64,000 bases of DNA from the NCBI RefSeq assembly GCF_005239225.2, contig NC_133296.1:16433046-16497045 (forward strand). Reading direction: 5' to 3'. Below, in pieces: positions 48,320 to 60,452 of the stretch (its first letter is position 1; the number at the start of each line of letters is the position of its first letter). The translations under genes were made by a program, and so were the position numbers. This stretch comes from Populus alba (taxonomy: Eukaryota > Streptophyta > Magnoliopsida > Malpighiales > Salicaceae). Below the pieces are notes generated by a model. It was given only the letters and a program-made list of their open reading frames with translations. It did not search any database and was not told the origin of the DNA.

Positions 48320-49275
48320 CTAGCAATCAAGCTTGTAGCAATGTTGGTTCATAAAATTATGAACCCAAATTTTCCTTAAATTAACATTTTTTGCCAAAAA
48401 TACTTTTGCCAACATTTCATTTTGGACCAAGTGATCAAAAACATTGCCAAAAGCGATCTCCTCAAAGCCTTCAACTTTCATCACTTCTGTATATAGCTCA
48501 TTAACATCAAGTTGATTTTTGCTTAGGCTTTGAATTGCAAACGCTACATCTCCAATCTTTTTAGACAACTTTTCAACACTATTATCTTCATACATTCGAT
48601 ATCTCTTCTTATGTTACCTCTTTTGGGTATTATAGGAAGATGTTTCTTTATCTTTTGAAGTTTCTTCATATTCTCCTTCATTTTCAATTGAAATAGATTG
48701 CACTTTAATGTTCTCTTCCAGGTTGATATCAACATATGATTTGACATAATTTTCGATTGCCATATCTTTTCCAACAACAATTGTCATTGCTTCATACATA
48801 TCAAGTTTTTTGTTGAGATACTTGTTATGATTCGGATGTGCCTGTTCATAAAAATTAGAATATACAATTTTCAGTTCCTTGTATAAAGTTTTGGAAACAA
48901 AAGTAAATGTAAAAATTACACAGAATACACTATTTATCATACCTTTACTTCTTCATCATATACATCTTTCGAAACCGTAATCATTTTTAAACAATCATCC
49001 CAACCAAAACCACTTTTATTTTTAAGTTGGGTTATTATTCCCCATTATTTTTTCACAGTTTTGAGATGATTGTCCATATGCTTCAGCTCACATTGCATGT
49101 TGAACTTTTGACTAATTTCTGTAGCTACCTTTGCAAAAGATTCCGTTTTGAAGGTGGAAGAAGGCTTGTTTCCTTTAAGTGCCTCCTTGACTAATATCTC
49201 AAGTAGCATGTGAGACATAGGCTTAGATCATATGAAGTGCTTACCTTTGCATTTTTCATTCTTCGCAGTATTCAT
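48320..49275 (-). pseudogene. Harbinger Myb/SANT-like protein (ORF1), disabled
   Basis: Starts MNTAKNEKCKGKHF and continues with PMSHMLLEILVKEALKGNK, a Myb/SANT-like DNA-binding domain (Myb_DNA-bind_3 type) with WGIITQLKNKSGFGWDD. The C-terminal part reads KIGDVAFAIQSLSKNQLDV. In-frame stops lie at 49228-49230 (in the place of the Trp expected before SKPMSH), 49045-49047 (just before WGIITQLK) and 48614-48616. A probable intron lies around 48845-48950. In intact elements this protein works with the transposase in end binding. Not functional as it stands. Confidence 0.8.
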
Positions 49276-49494
49276 TTCTACAAAAAAAATCACAAATTTA
49301 TACAAAATAAAATTATATAATATTTAGATTGAACTAATTTTATACAAAAAAATACAACTACTATTTAAGGAAGAACACATGAAATACGTAATAAATTATA
49401 ATAAAGTCAACAAACAATCCAAATATATAACAAAGACAATACAAACTCAAGAAAGACATAATAAAAACAAACACATATAATTAACACTCAATTA

Positions 49495-50843
49495 CTAGTT
49501 TCTTTGAGTGTTATAATCATTCCACATGGTTGATGCAATCATTTCTCTTTTTGTTATCCACTCCTTATTCTCTTTCCTCTCCTCCCGTTGGCTTAAGCTG
49601 ATTGTTCTTCTAATTGGTTCACTTTCCGAACATATTTCTTCCATAAGAAAGTCATAAGGATCAACTCTCATTATGTGATTATGAATAATATAGCATGCAA
49701 GCACAACATTCACTTGTGTTTCATAAGACCAAAAAGGTTTTCCATCAATTGATCTAAAATGACTCTTCAAAATACCGAACCCTCACTCAATAGCGGTTTG
49801 GAATGAAGAGTGTCGAAGATTAAATAACTCCTTTTTATTTTCCGGTGAATGTTCTATAAACTCATTCAAGTGGTATCGAACTTCACAAAAAGGAGTAATG
49901 ATTCCTTTTTGAATACCATAACCAACATCACCAAGATAATATTTTTCTAGAAATAAAAAATAAAAATATTATTATCTTTATCTAATTAGACAATTTACAT
50001 GTTTATTGCATATTGTAAATATTTAATTTATACCTTCTAGAATTTTTAGTTCACTAGGTCTTGATAGTGCATCACCTAAAACCCGGGAATCGTGTGCACT
50101 TCCTTACCATCCAGCTAAAACATATATAAACTTCAAATCAAAAGTTATAGCTGCTAAAACATTTTGTGTTGTTTCCTCTTTTCGACCTCGAAACTGTCCT
50201 TGAATTTCAACAGGAATATTTGCAGGAACATGGGTACCATCAATTGCTTCCACATAATCTTATATAATCATGAAAAAAAAATAATTTATAACCTTTTCTT
50301 CTAGATGTAATTAATTAATGTATAAAAATATTAATATTGTTCTCATACCTTAAAATAAGGATAGAATTTGCGATTATTCATTATCTCTGCGGGAATTGTA
50401 TCCCCTGGGTCTTTGATAAGGTGTTTGTATAACTTAAGAACTGCTTTAAATACAATTCTAAAGTAATGATATATAGTTTCAACAGACCTATAGTATATAC
50501 CACTAATAAAACAAAATCTTTGGTTTCGACCTATAATTTGTAAGAACACAATTACTTGCTCTCTAATAGACACATTTTGAGTTGATCGTAATAGGTTACG
50601 ACTTGTGAGAACATCACACAAATTATATAACACAATTGGTTTCATATGAATTTGTTCGACGCAATGTCTATCACCTTGATTCAAAATGCTATCAATATAG
50701 AATTCTCGTTGAGCAATTGCATTTATATGTGGTTCTCTTGGTATATAAATTCTACTTCTTTCTCGTTCAATAATAACTACTCCTGCAGCTATGATAGTTA
50801 CAGCTGTTTCCATACATGTTGCATGATTAATCTTACAATCCAT
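49495..50843 (-). pseudogene. Harbinger DDE transposase (ORF2, HARBI1/ALP1-like), disabled
   Basis: Probable exons 50349-50843, 50034-50258 and 49495-49946. The N-terminal part ends NNRKFYPYFK. The nuclease part has VEAIDGTHVP with the first catalytic Asp, GSAHDSRVLGDALSRP with the second, and FGILKSHFRSIDGKPFW after the position of the catalytic Glu (AIE). Stops lie at 50104-50106, between GW and GSAHD, and at 49783-49785, directly after AIE, where an Arg codon is usual (CGA to TGA would be a CpG-type change). The junction of the first two exons is also out of frame with the visible splice sites. Length and layout otherwise match the family. Confidence 0.85.
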
Positions 50844-52308
50844 GTTAAGAAAGTGAAGTTTTCTGATAATGAAACCTAAAAAGTATGGAGAAATAAACAT
50901 TCAAAAAACATATCAAATACTTACACAATCAATATAAGAAATTATGATCAAACTGACATAATCAATATATTTGGATAGCTAGAAATACTTGTAATTCTAG
51001 ATGTCATGTTCAGTTCAATTATGTAGTTCAGATGTCATTGAAAATAAAAGCAAAAACAATTACCAGATAACAAGTTTTGAATCAAAATCTAACAATCATC
51101 AAAACATGAATTCGTACATATAAATTGTTGCATGGGGCTAGGCCAAGCATGAAGAGAGGTCACAAGAAATCGAAATGAAGACTTGCAAGCATAATTTTTT
51201 TTTTGAAAAGAAACCCTTTTAAATGAAGAATTGCGCTGCTAATTTACACCCATATGCCCATATTTGTGCTACTGAAGAAGCATCGTTCTATGGGCTTTCT
51301 TCAATCTAACTGTTCCCATTCTCTTTTAAAGTTTAAATTATGTTTTTGTGGGTTAAATCGCTGAAAGGACTGCTCCATCCTTAGTGTTCCCTGTCATCTG
51401 GTTCTTTAAGACATCAAAGTTTGTTATTTTGTCAGGTGTGGAGAAATTGACTTTTCAGTTCTCTACTGAAGCAGTGTAATGACGATGGAAGAATCCTGAA
51501 TTTTATTTGTAAAAAGCTTTTTGTAGGAGTTTTTCTGTGCCAAAGCTTTGGCATGGCGCTTGAAATTATGGAGCAGACAATTTTCCTTCTCCAGGCAATA
51601 GCCATAACTCCCTCTACTGCCTAGACTATACGTATTGTCAATCAAAGACAGTCTTGGGGCACAGAACAGAGATAAAAGCCACGCTATCTCTTCTCAGACC
51701 AATACCCAGAAAGAATGAAGTCCTAAATTATTGAGTTTTGAATTATATTGACAGAAAGCTAAAGATTGAAAAAGTGTGGTAGAGTAGAAATGTGGCGATG
51801 GGATGAAAAGCTAAAGATTATCAACACGAACATTAAACAAGCAGATTTGAGATCCTATACAAAGCAGAGCATGAAAATGTTTTGATTTTTTCCCAAGAAT
51901 TAATGCACAAGATTTATACCACAATCACAATTAAAAATCCAAATAAAGAACATAAAAAAAAAGACAGATATAAAAATATTTGAGGAAAATAATTACCTGA
52001 AATAAGATAATCTTGTTCCAATAATGAGATATGAGAAAGAGAGATTTACAGCCACACAAAATAATTTTTTGAAGAGATCAGTTGTAAAAAGAAGGAGATA
52101 TTTGTTTCATCCGTAAAAGTGAAAAAGAAAAGGAAAGTGTTTTTCCAAGAATAAAAAGGGGAAAGCACTTTCCTGCTATTAAAGTTAACATTTTTCTTTG
52201 ACCAGAATTTAATTTTCTTTGACTAACTTTCCATGTATTTGCCAAACATGGAAAAGTGAAGAAAATGATTTCCAAGAAAGTGAATTCCTGGAAACAAACA
52301 TGGCTTAA

Positions 52309-53966
52309 GACAAATTAGCAATAAATAAGAACAAGGGAGCCCATTTTGGTTGGTATTTAGATTCTTCCCCACTGTAATATTAATAATTCATTTCAAAGTT
52401 TGTTTTTAGGTAGTTTTTGTAGTTATAATTTTAAAAAAATAAATGTAAAAAAATGTGGTTAGATATAATTAATTAGATTTAGATATGTGTTTGGTAAAAA
52501 TTATTGTTAAGGTTTATGTGCAATAAAAAAAATATATAAAATATTTGGTGGTTGCATGGTTACGGTTGCTTTTTCAAAATGCTTTTTTACTTGAAAATAA
52601 ATTAAAATGATGTATTTTTATTTTTAAAAAAATATTTTTGATATTAGCGCATCAAAATGATCTAAAAGCACAAAAAAAATTGATTTAAAGCAAATAATTT
52701 TTTTTTTTTTTTTTAAAAGTGCTTTTGAAACACAAAAAAAAAATATTTTATGAAACTCAGTTAAAAATATATATAAAAATTGTTTTATAAAAACTACATT
52801 TCAAATTTAATTTTTTAGTGAACCTAATAATATAAAATACAATTTTTACAGTTATCAAATATCTTATATCCATAAATAAAAAAAACAGGTGAAAAACAAA
52901 CACACCCTGAGGGTAACATCCAAGCCTCTTCTTCGATTTCTCTTTCCTAATTTTCTCCATGCATCTCTTAATTTGTTTTTTTCTACTGCCACTAGGTTTC
53001 TAACCTTGAAAGCTCATTTTGACCGGATAACATCTCTAAACCATCTAAAAAAACATATATTTTTCTCCTTTTAAATCTTAAAATACTCTAAAATCATTTT
53101 ATAATTTGAAAATCAAGCCCTGATTTATTGATGTGCAAAATCACTATCAATAATTTTTTCTTGAAAACAAAATCATTGATTTGATTTTTTTCTGCCACTA
53201 GCATCATTCTTTCTCGCTCTTTATCATTTTCAACTTTCTTTTTCATGTCTCACAATTCATGGACTTAAAAATGATAATAAAAAAGTTTGAGAATCAAAAT
53301 ATAAAACTATAAAAGTCTTAGGTGGAAATGATAAGAAAATAAAAAATAAGAAATTAAAGTTATTATTTTACATCATTATAAATATATATTTTAATTCAGA
53401 AAATATATTTGAAAAAAAACTTTAAAAAATAATAATTTTTTTATGAAATAATTGACTAGTTAATACAACTATATCTATCATCATGAAAAGCGATAACTAT
53501 TTTATCGTGTTTAGAAATAGTTATATTTAATAAGTATTTTATTTTTGAAGTATGATATGAATATACTATACTACTTCATTAAATCTTTTTAAATTTATAT
53601 TAATTTACTATGCTAATTTTACAAAATAATCCGTCTAACTAACTCTCATCATTCAAATATTTGAAAAGTTTTTTCCTTGCTCCCAGAGGAATAATTTTGC
53701 AAAGTTTCCACAAACACCGTGAGATTGCTCATTCACTTTAGAAAAAGAAAAGAAAGAGAAAATTACAAATCTTTGTCCATTTGTGATTTAATTTCTTATC
53801 TTGTTTCTCTACCATACAACTTCAGCAAACTATCACTTGGCTTCACTCAGCCAGTAGCTGTATGCCTCTTGAAAACCTTGTCGTTTATCTTAACATTATG
53901 ATGGATTCCCTTCTTCTACACCACCAATTAATAATTACTTGGTAAGGTCTTCCAAGCAGAGAAAGA
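52309..53966. other. ndhN 5' flank with MITE relict
   Basis: Between the Harbinger element and ndhN. AT-rich, with one MITE relict (52541-52733) and no ORF of interest. The proximal part should hold the ndhN promoter. Confidence 0.5.
52541..52733. mobile_element. degenerate MITE copy
   Basis: Contains GATATTAGCGCATCAAAATG, matching the GATATCAGCACATCAAAACG core of the 2180-2390 MITE, and a similar start (GGTTGCATGGTTACGGTTGC). The ends are eroded. Confidence 0.6.
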
Positions 53967-55034
53967 ATGGCATCTACCTGCAGCCTGCAACAACATGGGA
54001 GAGTACCGGCCTCGATCAATCTCCACCACAAACAGCAGCGCTCTTGCTCCCCAAGGATCAGTGTAATGGTAGGAAACAGAAATGTTATGCTGCTCCAGGG
54101 ATTTATTTATAGTAACAATGTATCTAAGAGGAGACCAGCTGCAGGGTTGGTGGTGAAGTGTAGTGGGATAGGATTAGGTGACTTCATTGGAGGGGATTTG
54201 GTAAAATTTGATATAGGGCAGTGGCTGTCAGATGTGGAGGAGCACAAAGCCCTTGCCATTTACCCCCCTCACGAAGGAGGCTACGAGGGTCGTTACCTTA
54301 ACCGCCTCATCCGCCAGGGCTACTACTTCCTTGACCTCAGTGCTCGTGGCCTTGGGGATCCTGAGACCACCCTCACCAAAGTTCATCCTGTTTGTCCTGT
54401 GAGTAATTATGCATTGGATGCACTCCCACCATCAATCAATATTCATCTCATGATAGCTTATGCTTTCGGTGAATGCATTAATTTCAGGCACATCTAGGGA
54501 AGCAACCCATAGCAAGGTGGTATTTCCCCCCAGAAGTTGATTTCAGACTTGAACACCTGCCCCCTAATGCCAAGGGACTGGTGGTCTGGATAATCGAAGC
54601 CAAGGTATGTGAAATTACCCCGTCGCATTTCCTTTCCAGTTGCATTTCTATGGTTCTTCTCGTGATAGAACTAGGAGGAACCAGGAAAAGTATAGCCGGC
54701 AAGCATTCAAATCGAATAAAATTTCATTCACTCATGTTTTTGCATACAGGTTTTGTCCAAGGCGGAACTGCAGTTTCTTGCTCTGCTGCCAACACTCCGC
54801 CCTAACGTCAGAGTCGTTGCTGAATGTGGAAACTGGTAAGCTTTGCTTTGAACTGATAATTCACCAATTGTTTAGTCCTATTTGCATCTTATTCATTCCG
54901 TTTTTCCACACCGCAAACTTTAATGCTGTACACTAGCATTTACCTCCATAATTGCAAACTCAATTATGTGCAGGAGAAAGTTCGTGTGGAAACCACTCAA
55001 AGAGATAGCTGGACTAACCGCGGAGGGAGCTTGA
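53967..55034 (+). CDS. ndhN: chloroplast NDH complex subunit N
   Basis: Four exons, 53967-54398, 54488-54604, 54750-54835, 54974-55034, give 231 aa with consistent phases. Residues 1 to about 65 are Ser/Arg/Gln-rich with few acids, as in a chloroplast transit peptide. The mature part contains GLGDFIGGDL, IYPPHEGGYEGRYLNRL, GYYFLDLSARGLGDPETTLT, IARWYFPPEVDFRLEHLP and SKAELQFLALLPTLRP, all hallmark NdhN segments. NdhN is a nuclear-encoded subunit of the thylakoid NDH-1-like complex (stromal subcomplex A), which takes electrons from ferredoxin in cyclic electron flow around photosystem I. Complete, with no defects. The neighbour on the left, beyond the Harbinger element, is ATM3, transcribed away from it. 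Confidence 0.95.
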
Positions 55035-55799
55035 CTGGCTACTCGAGGCGACAAAGAGGCACATGGAAATGCAGCTCTGGTCTTTTTTGTCACCTGTGGG
55101 ACTCGGCTTCAATTTCGGGGAGAAACCGAAGATGGAGCTGATTAACAATGTTTTTCTTCTATACCCCTCCATAACTCGCAATATCATGTTAAAAAGTGAA
55201 GCTCACTCACCAATTGGCCATGTGTGAATATGTTTCATCCAGCAGAGAATCGATCCTTAATTATCTGGTCATATCATACAACCTTCACCAAGCATTGTAA
55301 AGAATAATAATAAAAAGATAGAATTGAAAAACGTACAGGCATTGTTTGCACATCGCATACAACTCTACAAAGAGAATTCACTTTTCACGGTAGAGAAACA
55401 GAGTCTACAAAGCAAATGATACAATGACCACCCTTTTCTTTTCTTGGGAGTTATTTCATCGGTATCTCTGTATGGCAATCGGCGAAATCTCCAAATGAAT
55501 AAACCCTGCAGGTTGCCAGTTCGTTTTCCACCAAACCATCATTTGCAATCTCAGGCACTGCACTGCACTGCAGTGTGTTGCTATTTATATTTGTCATCAC
55601 AGGGGAAAAAAGAAGAAGCCTGTACTAGCCTACAGATTGAAGCTGAGTGACAGAGAGATTAAACGATATTTTTCGTTGGTTTACTTGTAACGAGCGAGAA
55701 CAATGCAAAGAACGGTGCCTGCAATTGTACATGTTGAAGTGTTGATTAGCCTCCGTCTCATTTCCCATTCTCTCTTGTATCAACAAAACAGCCTACAAG
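55035..55799. other. 3' flank of ndhN
   Basis: No gene recognised; includes the ndhN 3' UTR. A small CTGCACTGCACTGCAGTG palindrome-like block occurs near 55558. Confidence 0.5.
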
Positions 55800-55949
55800 C
55801 TAAAGTTTTCTCTTCTCACGCCGTCGATTGTCCAGACTGTCCAAATCTAATAGTCTTGGCGATGAAGACGCTGGCAATGGAGCTGTTAGACCAACAGATT
55901 CTGGAATGTCGAGGTCGAAACAGAAGAACTCGTTCTCCAAGGGTTGCAT
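55800..55949 (-). CDS. short unidentified ORF or terminal exon
   Basis: 49 aa from an ATG, MQPLENEFFCFDLDIPES onward, ending in a basic RRREKRKL just before TAG. The frame stays open about 30 codons upstream, and a TTACAG near 55980 could be a splice acceptor, so this may be the last exon of a minus-strand gene. The composition (acidic, then Pro/Ser, then basic) looks protein-like, but I do not recognise it. Confidence 0.25.
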   Translation of the reverse strand: MQPLENEFFCFDLDIPESVGLTAPLPASSSPRLLDLDSLDNRRREKRKL

Positions 55950-55984
55950 TCTTGAATCACCAAAACAGAAACCTGTAATTTGTA

Positions 55985-57119
55985 AATAAATCTTGTCTTG
56001 AAAGAGTGCTAATCTGAGTTGACTAAATCAAATCATGAGCAAGGGTTAACACATTTAGCTATTATACCTGTCAGAACAGCAGCACTCAGATATGAGTCGG
56101 GATATCAAACAACTTATTTGCCAGTGTAAGGGAAGATCTCAAGATCTCTCCGGTTTGTACAGTATCATGCAGGGCAAGAGCCAGAAATAAAAATACTTGA
56201 AATTCATTCCCCCGAATTAGAACACAGGCAAGAAATAAAGGCAGCTCGAAGATACTGGCTGACTGACTGATATCGATATTCTTTCATGATTCCACACTTT
56301 GATTTCAAACGCATCATCATCTCTACGAGAGACTAGAACCACTTGATTTCTGATGTTGTTATTTATCTGCAGGAAACATATCCATAATTGTGTTAAGAAT
56401 AAACTTAAAATCTGGTCCTTTCACCAAAAAGGGCTGCACTAATAGAAGAGGGATCGGTCTTATCAATCAGAAAGCTAGTGGCATCCCTTAAACCATTCCC
56501 GTCTTTAGGATTGAGCGGAATGCGGGCTCAAGAAGCATGGCTCCTTTACCAGCTAACAGCGCAACTTATCCTCCCATGTTGCAAAATTAGTTTAAATCTA
56601 AAATATATGTTGAGAAGAAAAGGATGTGCTTTCATAAAAATAAAAAAAATAATTAAACTGCGATCTACATGCGCGGTGAGGCTCTGGCTAGACAAGGCCC
56701 TTGCAAGCGTCTTGGGCTTCACTGTTACAAACAGTAACAGTTCCTCTAGCGTTCTAGCCTTCCATTATTATGGTAAAAGCTAAATTGTAAGGAAAATTAA
56801 TGTTTGCTATGAATTGTAATAATGGTTTTAATTTCTTATTTTTTATAAAATGTTTCTTTGATTTTTTTACCTCCAGTGAAAGGATGGCGCCCACACCATT
56901 AAAGAGGTGCGTGCGGTGTTTTTTAATTGGTGGATAAATCTGTTCATTCGTCATTTCACTGGACATGCAACCATTCCCTTTTTTCCATGGTATGACACTT
57001 GTAAAAAAATAATGGTTGGATTGCTGCCGATAATCGATTGTTTGTATTTTTTCTTTTCTTTCTCTCTTTTAAAAAATAAAATATACATTTTTCCTCTTTA
57101 TTTGTTATTTGTTAAATCA
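55985..57119. other. intergenic, no gene recognised
   Basis: Short overlapping frames only. 56640-56720 is slightly richer in GC but shows no domain. Confidence 0.45.
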
Positions 57120-57129
57120 ATGATGGTTG

Positions 57130-57245
57130 TCAGACCCAAGAAACTTGGATCTCACATGGTTGCTAAACCTACGCACCTTGGGCCTGGCTACCATGCCAAA
57201 CACACGCGTCTGGGTCTCACAATCATGTCAAACCAAGGCGCTTGA
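57130..57245. repeat. near-palindromic ~33-bp repeat, cluster A
   Basis: About three to four units of a CTTGGGTYTGACAACCATGY-CAGACCCAAGCG-type sequence, for example CACCTTGGGCCTGGCTACCA followed by TGCCAAACACACGCGTCTGG. Each unit has an inner CATG or ACATG flanked by roughly complementary arms. Confidence 0.7.
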
Positions 57246-57828
57246 GTTACAATATTTAAAATTTTTCAAAAGCATGACTGGATTGCAAAAACAAACACTA
57301 CCTTATTAAAGTAAGATTTTTTATTCATATATAATAAAACTTAACTGTAAACTCTTTTTTGTTTGTGCAACTTATTTTATAAATTTGTTATATTTGAAAA
57401 GGAAAAAAAAATATTGAGTTCTAAGTGATTTATTTCAAGTTTTCAAAAATAAACTTTCTTTTTTTGTATGTATTGTAGTTAAAAATATTAATTTTATGTT
57501 TCCATGCATCCAAGTGGTGGATAGGTTTTTAAAGGGTTCATGCTTTTTTTAAATTTAAGATATTGTTGCATGATCTAATTGTTAAAATTTGTTATAAGAA
57601 GAATTTATTTTACATTATAACTATTAATATATACGGAAATTAGAAATATATGATCATAAGAGAAAACTTTTAAATTGATATATTATGTTATAGGAAAAAA
57701 AATATTGTATATGTAAAAGATTTATTGTCCTTTTGACTATCTTAATTTGTGTAATTGTGTAGATGCTTTCTTCACTAAAATTAGAGATTAATAAAAAAAA
57801 CATTGAGTGAATTTTAGGGATGCATGTG

Positions 57829-58065
57829 ACAATAATACTAAACCAACGCCTGAGTTTGACAACCACGTTAGACCTAATATACTTGGGTTTGACAATCATT
57901 TCAGGTCAAAGCGACTTGAGTTTGACATCCATACCAGATCCAAGCTACTTAAGTTCGGCAATCATGTTTAAATCTGGCATGACTGCCAGACCCAAGCATT
58001 TTAGGTCTGCCATTTAAAAAAAAGTGCATGGGTCTGAAATGGTTACCAAACCCAAGCGCTTAGAT
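57829..58065. repeat. near-palindromic ~33-bp repeat, cluster B
   Basis: Six or more diverged units; one clear example is ATCTGGCATGACTGCCAGAC followed by CCAAGC. Neighbouring units begin at roughly 33-bp steps (CTTGGGTTTGACAATCA, CTTGAGTTTGACATCCA, CTTAAGTTCGGCAATCA). Confidence 0.75.
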
Positions 58066-58699
58066 AAAAAATAAAATTTAAAAATAATAATGTAAAAGCA
58101 AACCTAAATCTATATTTTGAAATTTTAAGGATAAATTAATTGATTTTATTAAACTAGAAAAGAAGGGAATAAATTATAAGTAACACTCTCAAGCTCGCTT
58201 TTTGTTGTTTAAACATAATTATCAGACCCAGTCCAACACGACAAGTCAACTTGGGACTCGAGTGACCCAGCAGAACCCGATAAAGACTTTTTTTTTTTTT
58301 TTTTTCTCAAATGTGTTTTTTTCCCTTTGCTAGAGACCCTTGTTTTTTCATCTTTTTTAGTTAATTACTAACCCATATCAAAGTTCACTATATAAATACT
58401 AGAAGAATGCTTTATTTTTTCAAAGTGAGATTTTAAGCCCATTAATATATATACTTTATGTTCATAAAAAAAAAAATTGTGTTTTTTCAATGTGAGATAA
58501 AAAAAAATTTTGGTTTAAATAATTCAACTTAATAGGATTAGATAATATCTTTTCAATGTGGAATAAAAAAATCTTTTAAAATAGTCTTTTAACTTATATC
58601 CACATGGATTATTTTTTAATTTTTTCATATGAAATATTAACACCTCAATTATTTTTTTAAAATTTTCTTGGGTTGACCCATCCTAGGTCAGGCCCAAAA
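58066..58699. other. AT-rich spacer between repeat clusters B and C
   Basis: Includes a CCAGTCCAACACGACAAGTC / GGGACTCGAGTGACCCAG block at 58226-58275 and a T run at about 58289-58307. Possibly a separate element inserted in the repeat field; no ends found. Confidence 0.4.
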
Positions 58700-58945
58700 C
58701 AATATGAGACCCGCGCCTGGGTTTGATAACTATGCTAGGCCCAAACGCTTTGGGTTGGTAACCACGTCAAACACAAGTGTCTTGGGTTTGAGAAAGATGC
58801 CAAACCTAAGCTACTTGAGTTTAACAACCATTCTAGGACCAAAAGCCTTAGATCTGGCAATCACACCAGATCCAAACGGTTTGGGTTTGACAACCATGTT
58901 TGGTATTAGACCCAAACACTTGGGCCTGACAACTCTATGCAAGTG
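58700..58945. repeat. near-palindromic ~33-bp repeat, cluster C
   Basis: Seven units at about 33-bp spacing: CTGGGTTTGATAACTATGC, TTGGGTTGGTAACCACGTC, TTGGGTTTGAGAAAGATGCC, TTGAGTTTAACAACCATTC, TTAGATCTGGCAATCACACC, TTGGGTTTGACAACCATGTT, TTGGGCCTGACAACTC, mostly closed by a CCAAACCTAAG- or GACCCAAAC-type arm. Confidence 0.8.
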
Positions 58946-59394
58946 TACTATGGATCAAGACACAATCCATTATATACTTGCATAATGAATTTTCCAAGCT
59001 CTAAAAGCTTGAGATGAGACTAATGTTGTTTTTTCACAAAAGTTAAACTATCATTTTGCTCTTGGTTGAAAAAATTGAAACCTTGGTAGTGGGGGTATTT
59101 CAATATTTTTCATAGGCTCATTGATCATTAAACGTTTCAACAGGGGTATGATAGTCTTTTCATGATTATTTGTATAATAAAAATACCACTCTACCCTCAA
59201 GGTTACAAAAATTAAGACATGTTGCCTAAGAGTTCTTTGACTTTTCACAAACTGTTAAATAGTTAAAATACATCTTTAACTCTGAAAAAGACAAAAAAAA
59301 GAAGCTTTGTATATAAGGATATTTTTGTCATTTCACACTGTTTTTTGTGTAATTTTTTATAATCATTGTTTTATTATTTTTAAATTTCAAAAGC
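58946..59394. other. spacer between repeat clusters C and D
   Basis: No gene or RNA recognised. Confidence 0.45.
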
Positions 59395-59715
59395 TGCGTT
59401 GGATCTATGTTCACTCGGGTCTGACAAATAAACAAGATCCAAATTACTTGGGTGCCATACACAAGTAACGTGAATCTAACATGTTTTTCTATGTGGGTTT
59501 GACAGTTATGCAAAATATAAGTTGTCTGGTTTTAACAAGGCTGTCAGACCCTAGAATCTTTGACCTGGCATGATTACTAGATTTAAGACAATTGAGTTTG
59601 ATATTATTGCTTGATCTAAGTAGGTTGGGCAAATATGACTGTCAGATCCAAGTTACTTGAATGCAAGTTAGTTGAATGCTTTTAAATTTAGAATAATTGC
59701 CAAACTAAAGTTCAT
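59395..59715. repeat. near-palindromic ~33-bp repeat, cluster D (diverged)
   Basis: More eroded units, for example ACTCGGGTCTGACAAATAAAC, AAGGCTGTCAGACCCTAG and AATATGACTGTCAGATCCAAG, with spacing still near 33-40 bp. Confidence 0.55.
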
Positions 59716-60452
59716 TTGGATGTAGCATAAATATCAAATTTAAAACACTGAAAACATTCTCACTACTCTTAATATTTTTTAAAAATTTGATATCGACCCT
59801 ATTACTATTACTAATTAAAACAGCTCGGTGTGATATTATTATAGCCCGGAGACTACATAAGAAATTTAATTAATCCCCCGAGGAAGGTTAACCAGGAGAT
59901 CGCTTGCAAGGAAGGAGAGGGTCACAAGTGTGAAAGCAAAGTCAACGAAGACCCTGACCATCTAAAGCCTTCACAAGTGTGAAACTTGCTTGCTGCTGCT
60001 GCCCGTGTTTCATGATAAAAGTTAAACCTCAAGGAGACGCAGTGTAGGAACTTCGTGGATTCTTACTCGTGATTTCAGTGTGGCAGCTGCTTTCTTTCTT
60101 TTGAAGAAATATTCGATGGATATTATTCACGAGACCACCTTTGACCTAACAACCATCTAGCTGCGAGGTCACCCTAACCTGAATTAATTAAGAAAATGAT
60201 TTGAGAGGTGGACGAAGACTTAATGCAAAAAGAGAAGACACCATGCAACTCCAATAAAAAATTAATAAAAAAAGAGTTTTCCCATTTCTCTAATCCATTA
60301 TAGAAGCTCTATTTTTGTTTCCCAGAATTAAGATTTGTATGCGTGCTGACAGTTTACCATACGGGCATAAACTCGTCCGTCTCTTTAGTACCAGTAATTC
60401 AGTAAAGTCTCCTCGTGCTTTATCTTTACCTTTTTCCCTATACTGTGAACTC
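59716..60452. other. 5' flank of the P450 gene
   Basis: No gene recognised; leads into the promoter below. Confidence 0.5.

Larger units (their letters stand above)
47523..52304 (-). mobile_element. PIF/Harbinger DNA transposon, 4.8 kb, coding-defective
   Basis: The left end reads GGCCCCGTTTGTTTGCTGG; the reverse complement of the right end reads GCCATGTTTGTTTCCAGG, giving imperfect terminal inverted repeats with a shared GTTTGTTT core. TTAA flanks both sides (47519-47522, 52305-52308), consistent with the 3-bp TWA target duplication of this superfamily. Subterminal regions share GGAAAAGT/ACTTTTC-type motifs. It carries, on the minus strand, a DDE transposase gene (49495-50843) and a Myb/SANT-like gene (48320-49275), the standard pair of PIF/Harbinger. 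Both are broken by nonsense codons. The element lies between ATM3 and ndhN. Confidence 0.9.

Noticed and set aside
58700..58945. CRISPR-like array of short partly palindromic repeats
   Set aside because: Repeats are highly diverged, have no constant repeat with unique spacers, and the DNA is plant nuclear; kept only as a repeat cluster.
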